Part shown: one piece after another, positions 36,877-45,841 of the stretch
How positions within the stretch are numbered: position 1 is the stretch's first letter
How the letters are laid out: every line of letters starts with the position of its first letter
Assembly (NCBI RefSeq): GCF_002583555.1
Contig: NZ_BEGX01000020.1
Coordinates: 1 to 64,000 of the forward strand
DNA: 64,000 nt
Source: Pseudonocardia sp. N23
GTDB lineage: Bacteria > Actinomycetota > Actinomycetes > Mycobacteriales > Pseudonocardiaceae
Direction: 5' to 3'
Notes under the pieces: generated by a model
What the model was told of the DNA's origin: nothing
What the model saw: the letters and a program-made list of their open reading frames with translations, nothing else
Database searches by the model: none
Position numbers and translations under genes: made by a program

Positions 36877-38433
36877 GTGACGGTAGGTGACGGGGCGTGG
36901 GTGTGTCCCGATCCCGGCGCGCGCGGGGGGCGGCACCGCGCCCGCGGGCGGCGTCGCGTCGACCGTGACGGCGTCGCCGCGGCATGGCTGCTCACCGCCC
37001 TGCTCGGCACCGCCGCGTGCGCGCTCCCGTCGGCGGTCCCGGTCCGCCCGGTCGCCCAGCAGGCCGTGCTCCCGGTCCTGCCCCTCCCGCTGCCGCCCGC
37101 CACCGCGCCGCACCTCGCGCTGCCCGGCAGCCTCCCCGTCACCCTCGGCCTCACGCCGGCGCACCCCGTCGCCGACGCCGAGCAGGCCCCGGCCGACTTC
37201 ACCAGCGCCCTCCCCGACGACCGTGCCGCCGTCGCGATCCGCACCGCGATGGCCCAGATCGGCCTGCCCTACCAGTGGGGTGGCAACGGCCCCACCGCAG
37301 GCGACGAGGGCTTCGACTGCTCCGGCCTGACGACGTTCGCCTATGCCGCCGCCGGCGTCTCCCTGCCGCGCACCGCGGCGACCCAGTACGCAGCCGGGCC
37401 GCACGTCCCCGCCGGAGCTCCGCTGCAACCCGGCGACCTCGTGTTCTACGGGACGCCCGGCGCCGTGCACCACGTCGGGATGTACATCGGCGACGGCCGG
37501 ATGGCCAACGCCCCGACCTTCGGCAAGCCCGTCCAGACCGCCTACTACCGCTGGAACGGTGACGACTACCTGGGCGCCACCCGCCCTGCCGCCACCGGCC
37601 CCACCACGCGGGGCCTGCTGCCGACGGCGCCGTCCGAGGGCGGGCCCGTCATCCGCCCGCCGCGCCCCACCGTGTTCGAGGCGCCGCCCGCCCCGCCGCC
37701 GCCCGCGGTCCCGCAGCCCGCGATCTCGCTGCCGCCCGAGCCGGTCACCGCCGCCTCCGCCGTCGCGGCGGGCGACGCGACGAGCACGGGGACGCCCCCG
37801 CCGACCGGCACGTCGCTCACAGCGGACCCGTCGACGACAGACCCGGTCCTGGTGGTGCCGGGCTCCTCGGACCCGGCGTCGGCAGGTGCGGGAACGACCG
37901 GCCCGGAGCCCGGTGCGACGGCACGGCAGCCCGGTGCCGCGGGCGCGGCGACCCTCCTCCCGCCCGGCCTGTCGGCACCCGCAGCGCTCCCTCCGACGAC
38001 GCTGCCTCCCACCACGGTGGGCCCGCCGGTGCCTCCTACGACCTGGCCTCCGACGACCCTGCCGCCGACGACAACCACACAGCCGCCGGCGACGGCTGCG
38101 GAGCCGCAGCTCGTGGTGGGGGAGCGCAGCGTCCCAATGGTGCCGGTGGCCGCGCCCACTGCAGGGGTGCCCACCGCGCCGCACGCGGGCGGGCGCATCG
38201 CCGAGGCCGACGGGCGGACCGTCGTCGTACTGTCCGCGGCAGAGGACCCGGCGACCCTCCGGCCCGGCCGGACCGTGACCGTCCACAGCGTCGACGGCGC
38301 CGTGCGGACCTGGACGATCCGCGCCGTCCGCCCGATCCCCGACCCGGCACTCACCCCCGCCCTCGCCCCGGCGGGCGGCCTGGTCGTCGTGGCCGGCGAG
38401 CCCGGCGCGCGAACAGTCGCGGTCGGCACGTGA
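36877..38433 (+). CDS. Secreted NlpC/P60 (C40) peptidase with Pro/Thr-rich linker and C-terminal beta domain
   Basis: The 518-residue precursor begins with a basic leader and a hydrophobic segment VAAAWLLTALLGTAAC near residue 33, perhaps a lipoprotein signal (Cys48). The C40 domain spans about 119-235: the nucleophile C148 in GFDCSGLTTFAYAAAG, the base histidine near residue 199 in AVHHVGMYIGDGRM. It would cut peptide cross-links of peptidoglycan. A linker of nearly 200 residues follows, rich in Pro, Thr and Ala with PPTTLPPTT-type repeats. A compact C-terminal domain (about 425-518) contains GRTVTVHSVDGAVRTWTIRA, reminiscent of a sortase-like barrel strand pair but without a visible catalytic centre. 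The start is GTG at 36877 or 36874. Confidence 0.85.
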   Translation: MTVGDGAWVCPDPGARGGRHRARGRRRVDRDGVAAAWLLTALLGTAACALPSAVPVRPVAQQAVLPVLPLPLPPATAPHLALPGSLPVTLGLTPAHPVADAEQAPADFTSALPDDRAAVAIRTAMAQIGLPYQWGGNGPTAGDEGFDCSGLTTFAYAAAGVSLPRTAATQYAAGPHVPAGAPLQPGDLVFYGTPGAVHHVGMYIGDGRMANAPTFGKPVQTAYYRWNGDDYLGATRPAATGPTTRGLLPTAPSEGGPVIRPPRPTVFEAPPAPPPPAVPQPAISLPPEPVTAASAVAAGDATSTGTPPPTGTSLTADPSTTDPVLVVPGSSDPASAGAGTTGPEPGATARQPGAAGAATLLPPGLSAPAALPPTTLPPTTVGPPVPPTTWPPTTLPPTTTTQPPATAAEPQLVVGERSVPMVPVAAPTAGVPTAPHAGGRIAEADGRTVVVLSAAEDPATLRPGRTVTVHSVDGAVRTWTIRAVRPIPDPALTPALAPAGGLVVVAGEPGARTVAVGT

Positions 38434-38508
38434 GGCGCCCGCAGCGCGATCGGCGCGCCAGTTCTCCGGTCGCTGCGCCGCCTGCACACCGCGCGATGGT
38501 CGAGGAGC

Positions 38509-38536
38509 CCGCGCGGCGGCGGTGAAAGCCGCGCGG
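38509..38536 (+). terminator. Hairpin downstream of the NlpC/P60 gene
   Basis: CCGCGCGGC pairs with GCCGCGCGG (9 bp) around a ten-base loop, 75 bases past the stop codon. It is the first strong hairpin after the gene and probably its terminator. Confidence 0.5.
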
Positions 38537-38803
38537 CCGCCTAGGTGTGTGGTGGCGGCCAGGTCGTCGACGCGCTGAAGACGATCGTCGGTCCCCGCTC
38601 GGACCGGCCGTCGCAACCCGGCGGGGCCGACGGCCGTGCGATCACGAACGCTGCGCGGTCGGCGCGCAGTGCTCATGGTCGGCACCTGGGGTGCGGACTG
38701 GTCCGCGAGCTCGGAACCCGGGCGGCGATGCCGAGCCGCCGCAGTGACACCGACCCGCCGCAGCGGCGCGCACCGGCTGGTACCCCGGGCCCTGACACCA
38801 CGA

Positions 38804-38829
38804 CGCCCCGCGGCAGGTGCTGCGGGGCG
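38804..38829 (-). terminator. Hairpin downstream of the RHH gene
   Basis: CGCCCCGC pairs with GCGGGGCG (8 bp) around a ten-base loop, five bases past the stop of the ribbon-helix-helix gene on the minus strand. It would end the SPFH-RHH transcript. Confidence 0.55.
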
Positions 38830-38834
38830 CCCGG

Positions 38835-39044
38835 TCAGGGATCGGGTGGGTCGTCGAGTCGTGGCCGTCCGCGGCGGCGGGGGGCCTTGGCGCCGGACGG
38901 GAGCCGTCCGGCCGCGCGCAGTGCCTCCCGGAGCAGGAAGTCGATCTGCGCGTTGGTGCTGCGCAGCTCGTCGGCCGCCCAGCGGGCGAGGGCGTCGTGG
39001 ACGGCCGGGTCGAGCCGCAGCAGGAAGCTCTTACGGTCGGGCAT
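38835..39044 (-). CDS. Ribbon-helix-helix (Arc/CopG-like) protein
   Basis: The 69-residue protein starts [23 protein letters not shown], a beta strand followed by a helix, then [19 protein letters not shown], the second helix. This is the ribbon-helix-helix DNA-binding fold, in the form with asparagine-rich turn seen in 'Arc-type' partner proteins. The C-terminus [18 protein letters not shown] is basic and contains an AT-hook-like RGRPR motif. It begins nine bases after the SPFH gene stop, so both are cotranscribed, an arrangement I recall from many actinobacteria. It may regulate its own operon or act as an antitoxin-like protein; no toxin is evident. Confidence 0.8.
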   Translation of the reverse strand: MPDRKSFLLRLDPAVHDALARWAADELRSTNAQIDFLLREALRAAGRLPSGAKAPRRRGRPRLDDPPDP

Positions 39045-39053
39045 GGCGCGGGA

Positions 39054-39983
39054 TCAGTGGTACAGCGAGCCCGCGTTGACGATCGGCTGGGTCGCCCTGT
39101 CCCCGCACAGGACGACGAGCAGGTTGCTCACCATGGCTGCCTTGCGCTCCTCGTCGAGGTCGACGATCTCGCGCTCGGACAAGCGTGCCAGCGCCATCTC
39201 CACCGTTCCCACAGCACCCTCGACGATCCGCCCGCGGGCGGCGACGACGGCGCCTGCCTGCTGGCGCTGCAGCATGGCGCCGGCGATCTCGGGTGCGTAG
39301 GCGAGGTGGGTGAGCCGGGACTCGATGATCGTGACGCCCGCCGACTCGACACGGTCGCCGATCTCCCGGGACAGCCGCTCGGTGATCTCCTCGGCGTTCT
39401 GTCGCAGGGAGAGGGGCGCGTCGTCGTGGGAGTCGTAGGAGTAGCTGGTGGCGATGTGGCGGATCGCGGTCTCGGTCTGGGTGTGGACGAAGGCGACGAA
39501 GGAGTCGACCTCGAACACGGCGCGGGCGGTGTCGTCGACCTGCCAGACGACGACGGCGGCGATCTCGATGGGGTTGCCGTCGAGGTCGTTGACCTTGAGG
39601 GTCTCGCTCTCGTGGTTGCGGATCCGGGTGGAGACCTTGCGACGGCTGGTGAGCGGGTTGACCCAGCGCAGCCCGGAGGTTCGGACGGTGCCGACGTAGC
39701 GGCCGAAGAACTGCACGACCTTGGCCTCGCCGGGCGCGATCGTCATCAGCCCGCGCAGGGTGAGCACCCCGAGGACGAGTGCGGTGATCCCGAACCCGAT
39801 GAGGACGCCGTCGCCGCCGGCGACGCCCACGATGCCGAGCGCGACGAGTACCAGCCCCACGAGCAGCCCGACGAAGCCGTTGGGCCCCCAGGCCTTGTGC
39901 TCGCGGACGGCGGGGTCGGGCATCCGCACGGGCGTCACCTCGAGCTCACCGGTGGTGCCTGGTTCGTTGTCCTGCATCGTCAT
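39054..39983 (-). CDS. SPFH/Band 7 domain membrane protein
   Basis: The 309-residue protein has a short polar N-terminus, two membrane helices ([20 protein letters not shown] and [17 protein letters not shown] near residues 40-80), then an SPFH domain from about 85 to 250, with [20 protein letters not shown] and [24 protein letters not shown] segments. The C-terminus is a coiled-coil-prone helix followed by [25 protein letters not shown] proteins form membrane microdomain rings. The start at 39983 is preceded by GGGGGA at six bases; 39977 and 39998 are alternatives. It heads an operon with the ribbon-helix-helix gene. Confidence 0.88.
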   Translation of the reverse strand: MTMQDNEPGTTGELEVTPVRMPDPAVREHKAWGPNGFVGLLVGLVLVALGIVGVAGGDGVLIGFGITALVLGVLTLRGLMTIAPGEAKVVQFFGRYVGTVRTSGLRWVNPLTSRRKVSTRIRNHESETLKVNDLDGNPIEIAAVVVWQVDDTARAVFEVDSFVAFVHTQTETAIRHIATSYSYDSHDDAPLSLRQNAEEITERLSREIGDRVESAGVTIIESRLTHLAYAPEIAGAMLQRQQAGAVVAARGRIVEGAVGTVEMALARLSEREIVDLDEERKAAMVSNLLVVLCGDRATQPIVNAGSLYH

Positions 39984-40066
39984 CGACGTCCCCCACATGT
40001 CTCGGCCTCGCGCGCTGCTAGCTGGATGATATCAATTTTTCTGGACGGACCGCCTACCCTCTGCGG

Positions 40067-40651
40067 ATGGATGCCGACGACGTGCGCCAGGCCGCTGCGG
40101 CGAGCCGCGCGGTGCTGGAGCATGCGGCCGGGCGGGACTGGTCGCTGCCGGCCCACGCGGTGGACATGCCGGTGGCGGGGGTGGTCGCCCACGTGGGCGG
40201 GACGCTGCTGGGGTTCGCCGCCGACCTCGCCGCGGGCGGGGCGGCGCTCACGGCGCTGGAGACGAGGCTCGATCCCGGCGCGTCTCCCGCCGAGCTGGTG
40301 GGCGGGGTCGTCGCGGGGTCGGAGGTCCTTGCGGCGGTGGTCGAGGCGGCGCCGCCGGACGTGCGCGGGCACCATCCGTTCGGCTCGGCGGACGCCTCGG
40401 GGTTCGCCGCGATGGGGGTGCTGGAGCTGCTCGTGCACACCGATGATGCCGCGCGCGGACTCGGGGTCGTCTTCGAACCGGACGCGCACCTCGCGCACCG
40501 TGTTCTGTGCCGGCTCTTCCCGTCGACGCCGCGCGGCACACGGTCCTGGCCGACGCTGCGCTGGGCGACGGGCCGCTGCGCGCTCGACGCGGACCATCCG
40601 CGGCTGGAGGAGTGGCGCTGGCACAGCGCCCCACCCGACGGCCGCCCCTGA
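40067..40651 (+). CDS. Mycothiol maleylpyruvate isomerase-like protein (TIGR03083/DinB fold)
   Basis: The 194-residue protein has the DinB-like four-helix pattern of the actinobacterial TIGR03083 family: DWSLPAHAVDMPVAGVVAHVG near residue 25, with a histidine in VVAHVGG, then GVLELLVHTDDAARGLG near residue 125, giving a second histidine, the likely metal ligands. Members use mycothiol as a cofactor in several known cases. The C-terminal part, TLRWATGRCALDAD, resembles the family's end. The substrate is unknown. It reads rightwards from the SPFH promoter region and is followed by a 10-bp terminator hairpin. Confidence 0.75.
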   Translation: MDADDVRQAAAASRAVLEHAAGRDWSLPAHAVDMPVAGVVAHVGGTLLGFAADLAAGGAALTALETRLDPGASPAELVGGVVAGSEVLAAVVEAAPPDVRGHHPFGSADASGFAAMGVLELLVHTDDAARGLGVVFEPDAHLAHRVLCRLFPSTPRGTRSWPTLRWATGRCALDADHPRLEEWRWHSAPPDGRP

Positions 40652-40765
40652 CCGGGTCGCCCCGCCCCGGCCCGGAGCCGGCGCGCAACCTCGCTGCTCC
40701 GGAACGGGCCCGGGACGGCAGTCGGGCTGCGCGGGTCCACGGCACCGAGCGGACGGCGACGTGGA

Positions 40766-40801
40766 GCGGCGCGGCCCCCCCCGGGAGGAGAGCCGCGCCG
40801 C
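40766..40801. terminator. Bidirectional terminator between convergent genes
   Basis: GCGGCGCGGC pairs perfectly with GCCGCGCCGC (10 bp) around a 16-base loop containing a run of seven C's. It lies between the stop of the DinB-fold gene at 40651 and the opposed PRC-barrel gene stop at 40819, so it could terminate both. Confidence 0.65.
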
Positions 40802-40818
40802 GGACGGACGGGCCGACG

Positions 40819-41982
40819 TCAGGTCATGGCACCGGCCTTGTCGACGCGGCGGTGGTAGCGCTCGCCCGCGCGGCCACCGAGGACGGCGGCCAGCAGCGTC
40901 ACGATCGCGACGACCACGAGCAGGATGACGCCGCCGATCGTCAGTGCCCCGGTGGGCAGTGCGACAGAGGGCAACACGATGCGTTCCATGACGTCGTACT
41001 CGGCGCCGAGGACGGCACCGGTGATGCCGACGGCGATCGCGACGATCAGACCGATGACCCAGGTCCCGCTGCCGTTGCGGGAGCCGTCGAACCGCGCGAG
41101 CCGCCCGGCGACGTACCCGCCGCCGAGGTAGGCCAGCGCCATGACGACGACGATCGCGATCGCACCGACGAGCCCGACGGTCTCGGGGGCGGGGTTGGCG
41201 GGCGAGCCGGAGAGGTCGAGTGAGAAGCCCGTCGCGGCGGCGATGCCGGCGGCGATCGCGAAGAGGATGACGGTGAGACCCACGGCGACGATCCAGCCGA
41301 AGAACGCGGCGCCGAACTTGAAGCCGCCGAACCGTTCGTGCTGGCGTTCGCGGGCGACGGCGAGGGCGCCGCGGCCGGCGTAGTGGCGGTCGAGCTCGCC
41401 ACGGGTGTGGACGTCGGGTTCACCGGCGCCGGCGGCGGGCGCGGTGCGGAACCCGGCCTTGTCGACGGGGACCGTGATCCCTTCCTCGCCATGCGGCGTC
41501 GCCCGGTCCAGCGGCACGAGGTGCCCGGCGCCCATGCGCGGCTTGACGACGCCCCAGGGCACGGGGGAGTGCTCGGTCCCGGGGTGGACGCGGGTCAGTC
41601 TGCCCAGCTTGGTCCCGTCACGCCCGTGGACGGTGCGGCCGATCCAGTCGTCGGACCGGGGGGACCCGTCGTCGACGGCAACGTCGGTCGGCGCGGCAAC
41701 CCCGGCGGACCGAGGGTCGGCAGGCCCGGATCCCGCAGGCCCGGATCCCGCAGGCCCGGATCCCGCAGGCCCGGATCCCGCAGGCCCAGGACCGGCATCA
41801 GGCGCGACACCGGTCGCCGGCCTACCCGGTCCCGGCGCCGGCGCGCCGGCCGCGGCGGTCCCGTCGGGGCGGGCGTGGCGTGCCTGCCGAGCGGAGGTGC
41901 CCGTCGGGTCGGCCGGGTCGTCGGTCACCGGGGTGGCGCGATGGCGGGCATCGCGCGGGCTCCGGGGCGGTGTCGTGGTCAT
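40819..41982 (-). CDS. PRC-barrel domain membrane protein with GPAGS repeats
   Basis: The 387-residue protein has a disordered N-terminus of about 110 residues containing four GPAGS pentapeptides encoded by a perfect 15-base tandem repeat. A PRC-barrel follows (DWIGRTVHGRDGTKLGRLTR near residue 112, then HLVPLDRATPHGEEGITVPV), then DKAGFRTAP. The C-terminal half has four to five transmembrane helices, for example FFGWIVAVGLTVILFAIAAG and VGLVGAIAIVVVMALAYLGG. PRC-barrels bind small ligands or other proteins; this fusion with a multi-pass domain is actinobacterial and uncharacterised. I chose ATG 41982 because AGGAGG is well placed; a GTG at 41991 is possible. Confidence 0.82.
   Translation of the reverse strand: MTTTPPRSPRDARHRATPVTDDPADPTGTSARQARHARPDGTAAAGAPAPGPGRPATGVAPDAGPGPAGSGPAGSGPAGSGPAGSGPADPRSAGVAAPTDVAVDDGSPRSDDWIGRTVHGRDGTKLGRLTRVHPGTEHSPVPWGVVKPRMGAGHLVPLDRATPHGEEGITVPVDKAGFRTAPAAGAGEPDVHTRGELDRHYAGRGALAVARERQHERFGGFKFGAAFFGWIVAVGLTVILFAIAAGIAAATGFSLDLSGSPANPAPETVGLVGAIAIVVVMALAYLGGGYVAGRLARFDGSRNGSGTWVIGLIVAIAVGITGAVLGAEYDVMERIVLPSVALPTGALTIGGVILLVVVAIVTLLAAVLGGRAGERYHRRVDKAGAMT
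41721..41787. repeat. 15-base tandem repeat inside the PRC-barrel gene
   Basis: Four perfect copies of the 15-base unit CAGGCCCGGATCCCG run from 41721 to 41780, followed by a partial fifth. The copies encode the GPAGS repeats on the minus strand. Perfect identity suggests recent slippage expansion, so copy number may vary between strains. Confidence 0.9.
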
Positions 41983-42132
41983 GGGGGCCACCTCCTGACC
42001 CCCAGTTCCCGGTGGTGGCCCCGCTCACACATGGCGACGGTGCAGGTCACCGGATCGGTGGGTGGCCGGGAGCCCGCAGGCCGCGGCGGCCGACATGGGA
42101 CGATGGAGGTCACCCGCAGCGAAGGAAAATGA

Positions 42133-43992
42133 GTGACGACGTTCGCCGACCGCACGTTCACCCCACCGGAGCGCATCCGGAACTTCTGCATCATCGCCCA
42201 CATCGACCACGGGAAGTCCACCCTGGCCGACCGGATGCTGCAGCTCACCGGGGTCGTCGAGGAGCGCGCGATGCGGGCGCAGTACCTCGACCGGATGGAC
42301 ATCGAGCGCGAGCGCGGCATCACGATCAAGGCGCAGAACGTCCGGCTCCCGTGGACGGTCACCCATGAAGACGGCACCACCGAAGAGATCGTCCTGCACC
42401 TCATCGACACCCCCGGCCACGTCGACTTCACCTACGAGGTCTCGCGTGCCCTGGAGGCGTGCGAGGGTGCGATCCTGCTGGTCGACGCGGCGCAGGGCAT
42501 CGAGGCGCAGACGCTGGCGAACCTCTACCTGGCGCTGGAGAAGGACCTGACGATCGTCCCGGTCCTCAACAAGATCGACCTCCCGGCCGCCGACCCCGAC
42601 CGCTACGCCGCCGAGATCGCCCACATCGTCGGCTGCGAGGCGTCCGACGTGCTGCGGGTCAGCGCGAAGACGGGCGCGGGCGTGCGCGAGCTGCTCGACG
42701 AGGTCGTCCGCCTGGTCCCGGCGCCGGTGGGAGACGCCGACGCCCCGGCCCGGGCGATGATCTTCGACTCGGTCTACGACACGTACCGCGGCGTCGTCAC
42801 CTACATCCGGGTCGTCGACGGCCGGATCACCCCGCGCGAGCGGATCAAGATGATGTCGACGGGCGCGGTGCACGAGCTGCTCGAGGTCGGCATCGTGTCG
42901 CCGGACCCGAAGCCGTCGATCGGCCTGGGTGTCGGCGAGGTCGGCTACCTGATCACCGGGGTGAAGGACGTCCGGCAGTCGAAGGTCGGCGACACGGTCA
43001 CGAGCCAGCGCCACGGCGCCACCGAGGCCCTCACCGGTTACCGCGAGCCGCGCCCGATGGTCTACTCGGGTCTGTACCCCGTGGACGGTTCGGAGTATCC
43101 GGACCTGCGTGAGGCGCTCGACAAGCTCCAGCTCAACGACGCCGCGCTCACCTACGAGCCGGAGACGTCGGCGGCGCTGGGCTTCGGCTTCCGCTGCGGC
43201 TTCCTGGGCCTCCTGCACCTGGAGATCACCCGCGACCGCCTGGAGCGCGAGGCGGGGCTGGACCTGATCTCGACGGCGCCGAACGTCGTCTACCGGGTGG
43301 TGCGCGACGACGGCGTGGAGCTGACGGTGACCAACCCGTCGGACTGGCCGACGGGCCGGGTGGCGCAGATCTTCGAGCCCGTCGTGAAGGTGACGGTGTT
43401 GGCGCCGTCGGAGTTCGTCGGCACGATCATGGAGCTGTGCCAGAGCAGGCGCGGGCAGCTCGGCGGGATGGACTACCTGTCGGAGACGCGGGTCGAGCTG
43501 CGGTACACGATGCCGCTCGCGGAGATCATCTTCGACTTCTTCGACGCGCTGAAGTCGCGCACCCGCGGGTACGCGAGCCTCGACTACGAGGAGGCCGGCG
43601 AGCAGGAGTCGGACCTGGTGAAGGTCGACATCATGCTGCAGGGGGAGGCCGTCGACGCGTTCTCGGCGATCCGGCACAAGGACGACGCCTACTCCTACGG
43701 CACGTCGATGACGACGAAGCTGCGCGAGCTGATCCCGCGCCAGCAGTTCGAGGTGCCGATCCAGGCGGCGATCGGGTCGCGCATCATCGCACGCGAGAAC
43801 ATCCGGGCGATCCGCAAGGACGTGCTCGCGAAGTGCTACGGCGGCGACATCACGCGGAAGCGGAAGCTGCTGGAGAAGCAGAAGGAGGGCAAGAAGCGGA
43901 TGAAGACCATCGGTCGGGTCGAGGTTCCGCAGGAGGCCTTCGTGGCGGCGTTGTCGACGGACTCGTCGGCGGCGGAGAAGGCGAAGAAGTAG
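42133..43992 (+). CDS. lepA: Elongation factor 4 (LepA)
   Basis: LepA is a translational GTPase that acts on stalled or assembling ribosomes. The 619-residue protein begins its G domain with [20 protein letters not shown], followed by switch [33 protein letters not shown] and [13 protein letters not shown]. The LepA-specific C-terminal domain ends with [17 protein letters not shown]. Length and motifs are all normal. The GTG at 42133 is preceded by GAAGGA; an overlapping ATG at 42129 is in another frame and is not used. A GC hairpin follows the stop codon. Confidence 0.96.
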   Translation: MTTFADRTFTPPERIRNFCIIAHIDHGKSTLADRMLQLTGVVEERAMRAQYLDRMDIERERGITIKAQNVRLPWTVTHEDGTTEEIVLHLIDTPGHVDFTYEVSRALEACEGAILLVDAAQGIEAQTLANLYLALEKDLTIVPVLNKIDLPAADPDRYAAEIAHIVGCEASDVLRVSAKTGAGVRELLDEVVRLVPAPVGDADAPARAMIFDSVYDTYRGVVTYIRVVDGRITPRERIKMMSTGAVHELLEVGIVSPDPKPSIGLGVGEVGYLITGVKDVRQSKVGDTVTSQRHGATEALTGYREPRPMVYSGLYPVDGSEYPDLREALDKLQLNDAALTYEPETSAALGFGFRCGFLGLLHLEITRDRLEREAGLDLISTAPNVVYRVVRDDGVELTVTNPSDWPTGRVAQIFEPVVKVTVLAPSEFVGTIMELCQSRRGQLGGMDYLSETRVELRYTMPLAEIIFDFFDALKSRTRGYASLDYEEAGEQESDLVKVDIMLQGEAVDAFSAIRHKDDAYSYGTSMTTKLRELIPRQQFEVPIQAAIGSRIIARENIRAIRKDVLAKCYGGDITRKRKLLEKQKEGKKRMKTIGRVEVPQEAFVAALSTDSSAAEKAKK

Positions 43993-43993
43993 G

Positions 43994-44026
43994 GCCCGGG
44001 CCGCTCGGGTCGAAGTGATCCCGGGC
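43994..44026. terminator. Hairpin between lepA and marR
   Basis: GCCCGGG at 43994 can pair with CCCGGGC at 44020 around a 19-base loop, immediately after the lepA stop. It is weaker than the other hairpins in the window because of its loop, but its position between two convergent stops fits a terminator. Confidence 0.35.
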
Positions 44027-44051
44027 GGCGACGGGACGTCGGGCGGGGCGG

Positions 44052-44522
44052 TCAGGCGGGGGCGTCGGCGATCTGAGCGAGCAGGTCGGCCAGCTGGGCG
44101 CGCTCACGGGGGTGCGCGGCTCCCAGCGCCGTACCGACCTTGCGCTCGACCATCCCGCACACCCGTTCGACGACGGCGCGGCCCTCGGCGGCGAGATGGA
44201 CCAGGACGCGCCGGCGGTCGACGGGGTCGTGACGGCGGTAGGCCATCCCCGCTGCGACGAGCCGGTCGACCACGCGCGTGGCCGTCGGGGCGGGCAGGGC
44301 GGTGTGGCCGGCGATCTCACCCATGCTGCGGCCACCGCCGCGGGAGAGCATCAGGAGGACCCGCCAGCCGTCGCGGCTGACGCCCTCCGACGCCGTCGCG
44401 GGGACCAGCGCCGTGGCTACGGCACGGTCCACTCGGTCGAGTAGTTCGACGAGGCCGGGAACGCGCGGCGCCGGGGCGGTGGCGACAGCCCCCGGCGCCG
44501 ATCGACTGAATGGCTCAGACAC
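44052..44522 (-). CDS. MarR family transcriptional regulator
   Basis: The 156-residue protein has the winged-helix MarR fold at residues 45-125: SRDGWRVLLMLSRGGGRSMG, then LPAPTATRVVDRLVAAGMAY as the recognition helix and the wing RRHDPVDRRRVLVHLAAEG. The N-terminus is a flexible Ala/Pro-rich stretch. GTG 44522 begins VSEPFSRS. It sits on the same strand downstream of a quinone-oxidoreductase gene, a type of gene that MarR proteins frequently control, but a hairpin separates the two transcripts. The ligand is unknown. Confidence 0.88.
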   Translation of the reverse strand: MSEPFSRSAPGAVATAPAPRVPGLVELLDRVDRAVATALVPATASEGVSRDGWRVLLMLSRGGGRSMGEIAGHTALPAPTATRVVDRLVAAGMAYRRHDPVDRRRVLVHLAAEGRAVVERVCGMVERKVGTALGAAHPRERAQLADLLAQIADAPA

Positions 44523-44555
44523 GGCTACCGACTGTACTTGACGATTGAGCTATCT

Positions 44556-44581
44556 CCGGCATCTTCCAGGGAAGATGCCGG
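44556..44581 (-). terminator. Terminator hairpin after the quinone-oxidoreductase gene
   Basis: CCGGCATCTTC pairs perfectly with GAAGATGCCGG (11 bp) around a CAGG loop, 19 bases past the oxidoreductase stop on the minus strand. It lies 33 bases before the marR start, so it isolates marR from read-through. Confidence 0.75.
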
Positions 44582-44600
44582 AAAATCGTCCTGCTCGGTC

Positions 44601-45566
44601 TCAGTGAGTGAACACGATCTTGCCGGCTGTGTTCCCGTCGAGCATCGCCCGGAAGCCCTCTTCGGCCTGGTCCATGGGCAGTTCGAGGCCGACTTCGGGG
44701 ACGATCCCGGCGTTCGCGACGAACGTCAACAGATCCGCGAGCTCGTCGCGGGTGCCCATCGTGGAGCCCTCCACGCGCAGCTGGAGGAAGAACAGCCGCT
44801 GCAGGTCCGCGCCCGGCTGCGGGCCGCTCGTGGCGCCGCAGACGATGATCGCGCCGCCGGGGCGCAGCGACTTCATCGAGTGCGACCAGGTCGCCTCGCC
44901 GACGCTCTCGAAGACGGCGTCGACCCGCTCGGGCAGCCGCGCGCCGGACTCGAACGTCGCGTGCGCGCCCAGCTTCTCGGCGAGGGCACGCTTCTCCTCG
45001 CTGCGGCCGGTCACCCAGACCCGCATGCCGGCGGCGCGGCCGAGCTGGACGAGTGCCGTCGACACCCCGCCGGAGGCGCCCTGCACCAGCATCGTCTGTC
45101 CCGGTCGCAGACCGGACTTGGTGAACAGCATCCGGTAGGCGGTGAGCCAGGCGGTGCCCATCACGGCAGCGTGCGCGGCGGACAGGCCGGCGGGCTTGGG
45201 GACGGCGTTCCGGGCGGGGACGACGACGGTGTCGGCCATCGTGCCCTGGTGCTTCTCGGTGAGCAGGGTGCGGCGGGGGTCGAGCGTCTCGTCGCCGATC
45301 CACGTCGGGTCGCCGATGATCGAGTGGACGACGACCTCGGTGCCGTCCTCCAGCGTCCCGGCTCCGTCGCAGCCCAGGATCATGGGGAACTGGTCGGGCT
45401 TGATGCCGACCCCACGGAGTGTCCACAGGTCGTGCATGTTGAGGCTCGCGGCGGAGACGTCGACCGCGACCCAGCCCTCGGGAACCTCGGGGTCGGGGCG
45501 TTCCCCGACGGTGAGGGCGTCGAGAGGGGCGTCGGGGTTCGGCTCGGCGGCGTAGACGGCGAACAT
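44601..45566 (-). CDS. Zinc-type medium-chain dehydrogenase, NADPH:quinone reductase-like
   Basis: The 321-residue MDR-superfamily protein has the N-terminal GroES-like domain (LNMHDLWTLRGVGIKPDQFP, then GCDGAGTLEDGTEVVV) and a Rossmann domain with MLVQGASGGVSTALVQLGRA near residue 158. The zinc-binding cysteine cluster of alcohol dehydrogenases is missing, so it is a quinone-reductase or crotonyl-CoA-reductase-like member using NADPH. The ATG at 45566 is separated by 43 bases from the divergent small membrane protein. The nearby MarR gene is a plausible regulator. Confidence 0.88.
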   Translation of the reverse strand: MFAVYAAEPNPDAPLDALTVGERPDPEVPEGWVAVDVSAASLNMHDLWTLRGVGIKPDQFPMILGCDGAGTLEDGTEVVVHSIIGDPTWIGDETLDPRRTLLTEKHQGTMADTVVVPARNAVPKPAGLSAAHAAVMGTAWLTAYRMLFTKSGLRPGQTMLVQGASGGVSTALVQLGRAAGMRVWVTGRSEEKRALAEKLGAHATFESGARLPERVDAVFESVGEATWSHSMKSLRPGGAIIVCGATSGPQPGADLQRLFFLQLRVEGSTMGTRDELADLLTFVANAGIVPEVGLELPMDQAEEGFRAMLDGNTAGKIVFTH

Positions 45567-45609
45567 GCCCCGAACCTAGTCATCATCGCCCGGGTCTACC
45601 GTGTGAGAT

Positions 45610-45840
45610 GTGCGGGCACTGGCGGACTGGTGGGACGCGGTCGAGCTGTGGGTGACCCAGCTCCCGTTCCCGTTCCAGGTGGTGCTGGCCGCGGTCGTCG
45701 TGCTCCCGGTCTGCGCCGGGCTGGCGGTGCTGGTCGACCGGGTCGCGGGTGTCGTCGGCACCGTCCTCGCGGGCCTGCCCCGGCCGCGCCGCGCCCCGCG
45801 TGCCCCCGAGCCGTTGTTCGACGGCCCCACCGAGAGGTGA
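45610..45840 (+). CDS. Small single-pass membrane protein
   Basis: The 76-residue protein has an N-terminal amphipathic stretch (RALADWWDAVELWVTQLP), one or two closely spaced hydrophobic segments (FQVVLAAVVVLPVCAGLAVL and VAGVVGTVLAGL) and a basic, Pro-rich tail PRPRRAPRAPEP. Function is unknown. I recall similar small proteins directly before ribonuclease/barstar genes in Pseudonocardiaceae. The start is GTG. It ends one base before the start of the broken ribonuclease gene, so the three were probably an operon. Confidence 0.65.
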   Translation: MRALADWWDAVELWVTQLPFPFQVVLAAVVVLPVCAGLAVLVDRVAGVVGTVLAGLPRPRRAPRAPEPLFDGPTER

Positions 45841-45841
45841 G

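Larger units (their letters stand above)
38434..38834. other. 400-base gap between convergent genes, terminators only
   Basis: No frame in this gap shows a recognisable protein. It lies between the 3' ends of the NlpC/P60 gene and the ribbon-helix-helix gene. Each end carries a terminator-like hairpin, at 38509-38536 and 38804-38829. The middle, about 38540-38800, holds nothing I can identify. Confidence 0.5.

Noticed and set aside
42129..42368. Alternative ATG start for lepA
   Set aside because: That ATG is in another frame; the GTG at 42133 begins the conserved LepA sequence.
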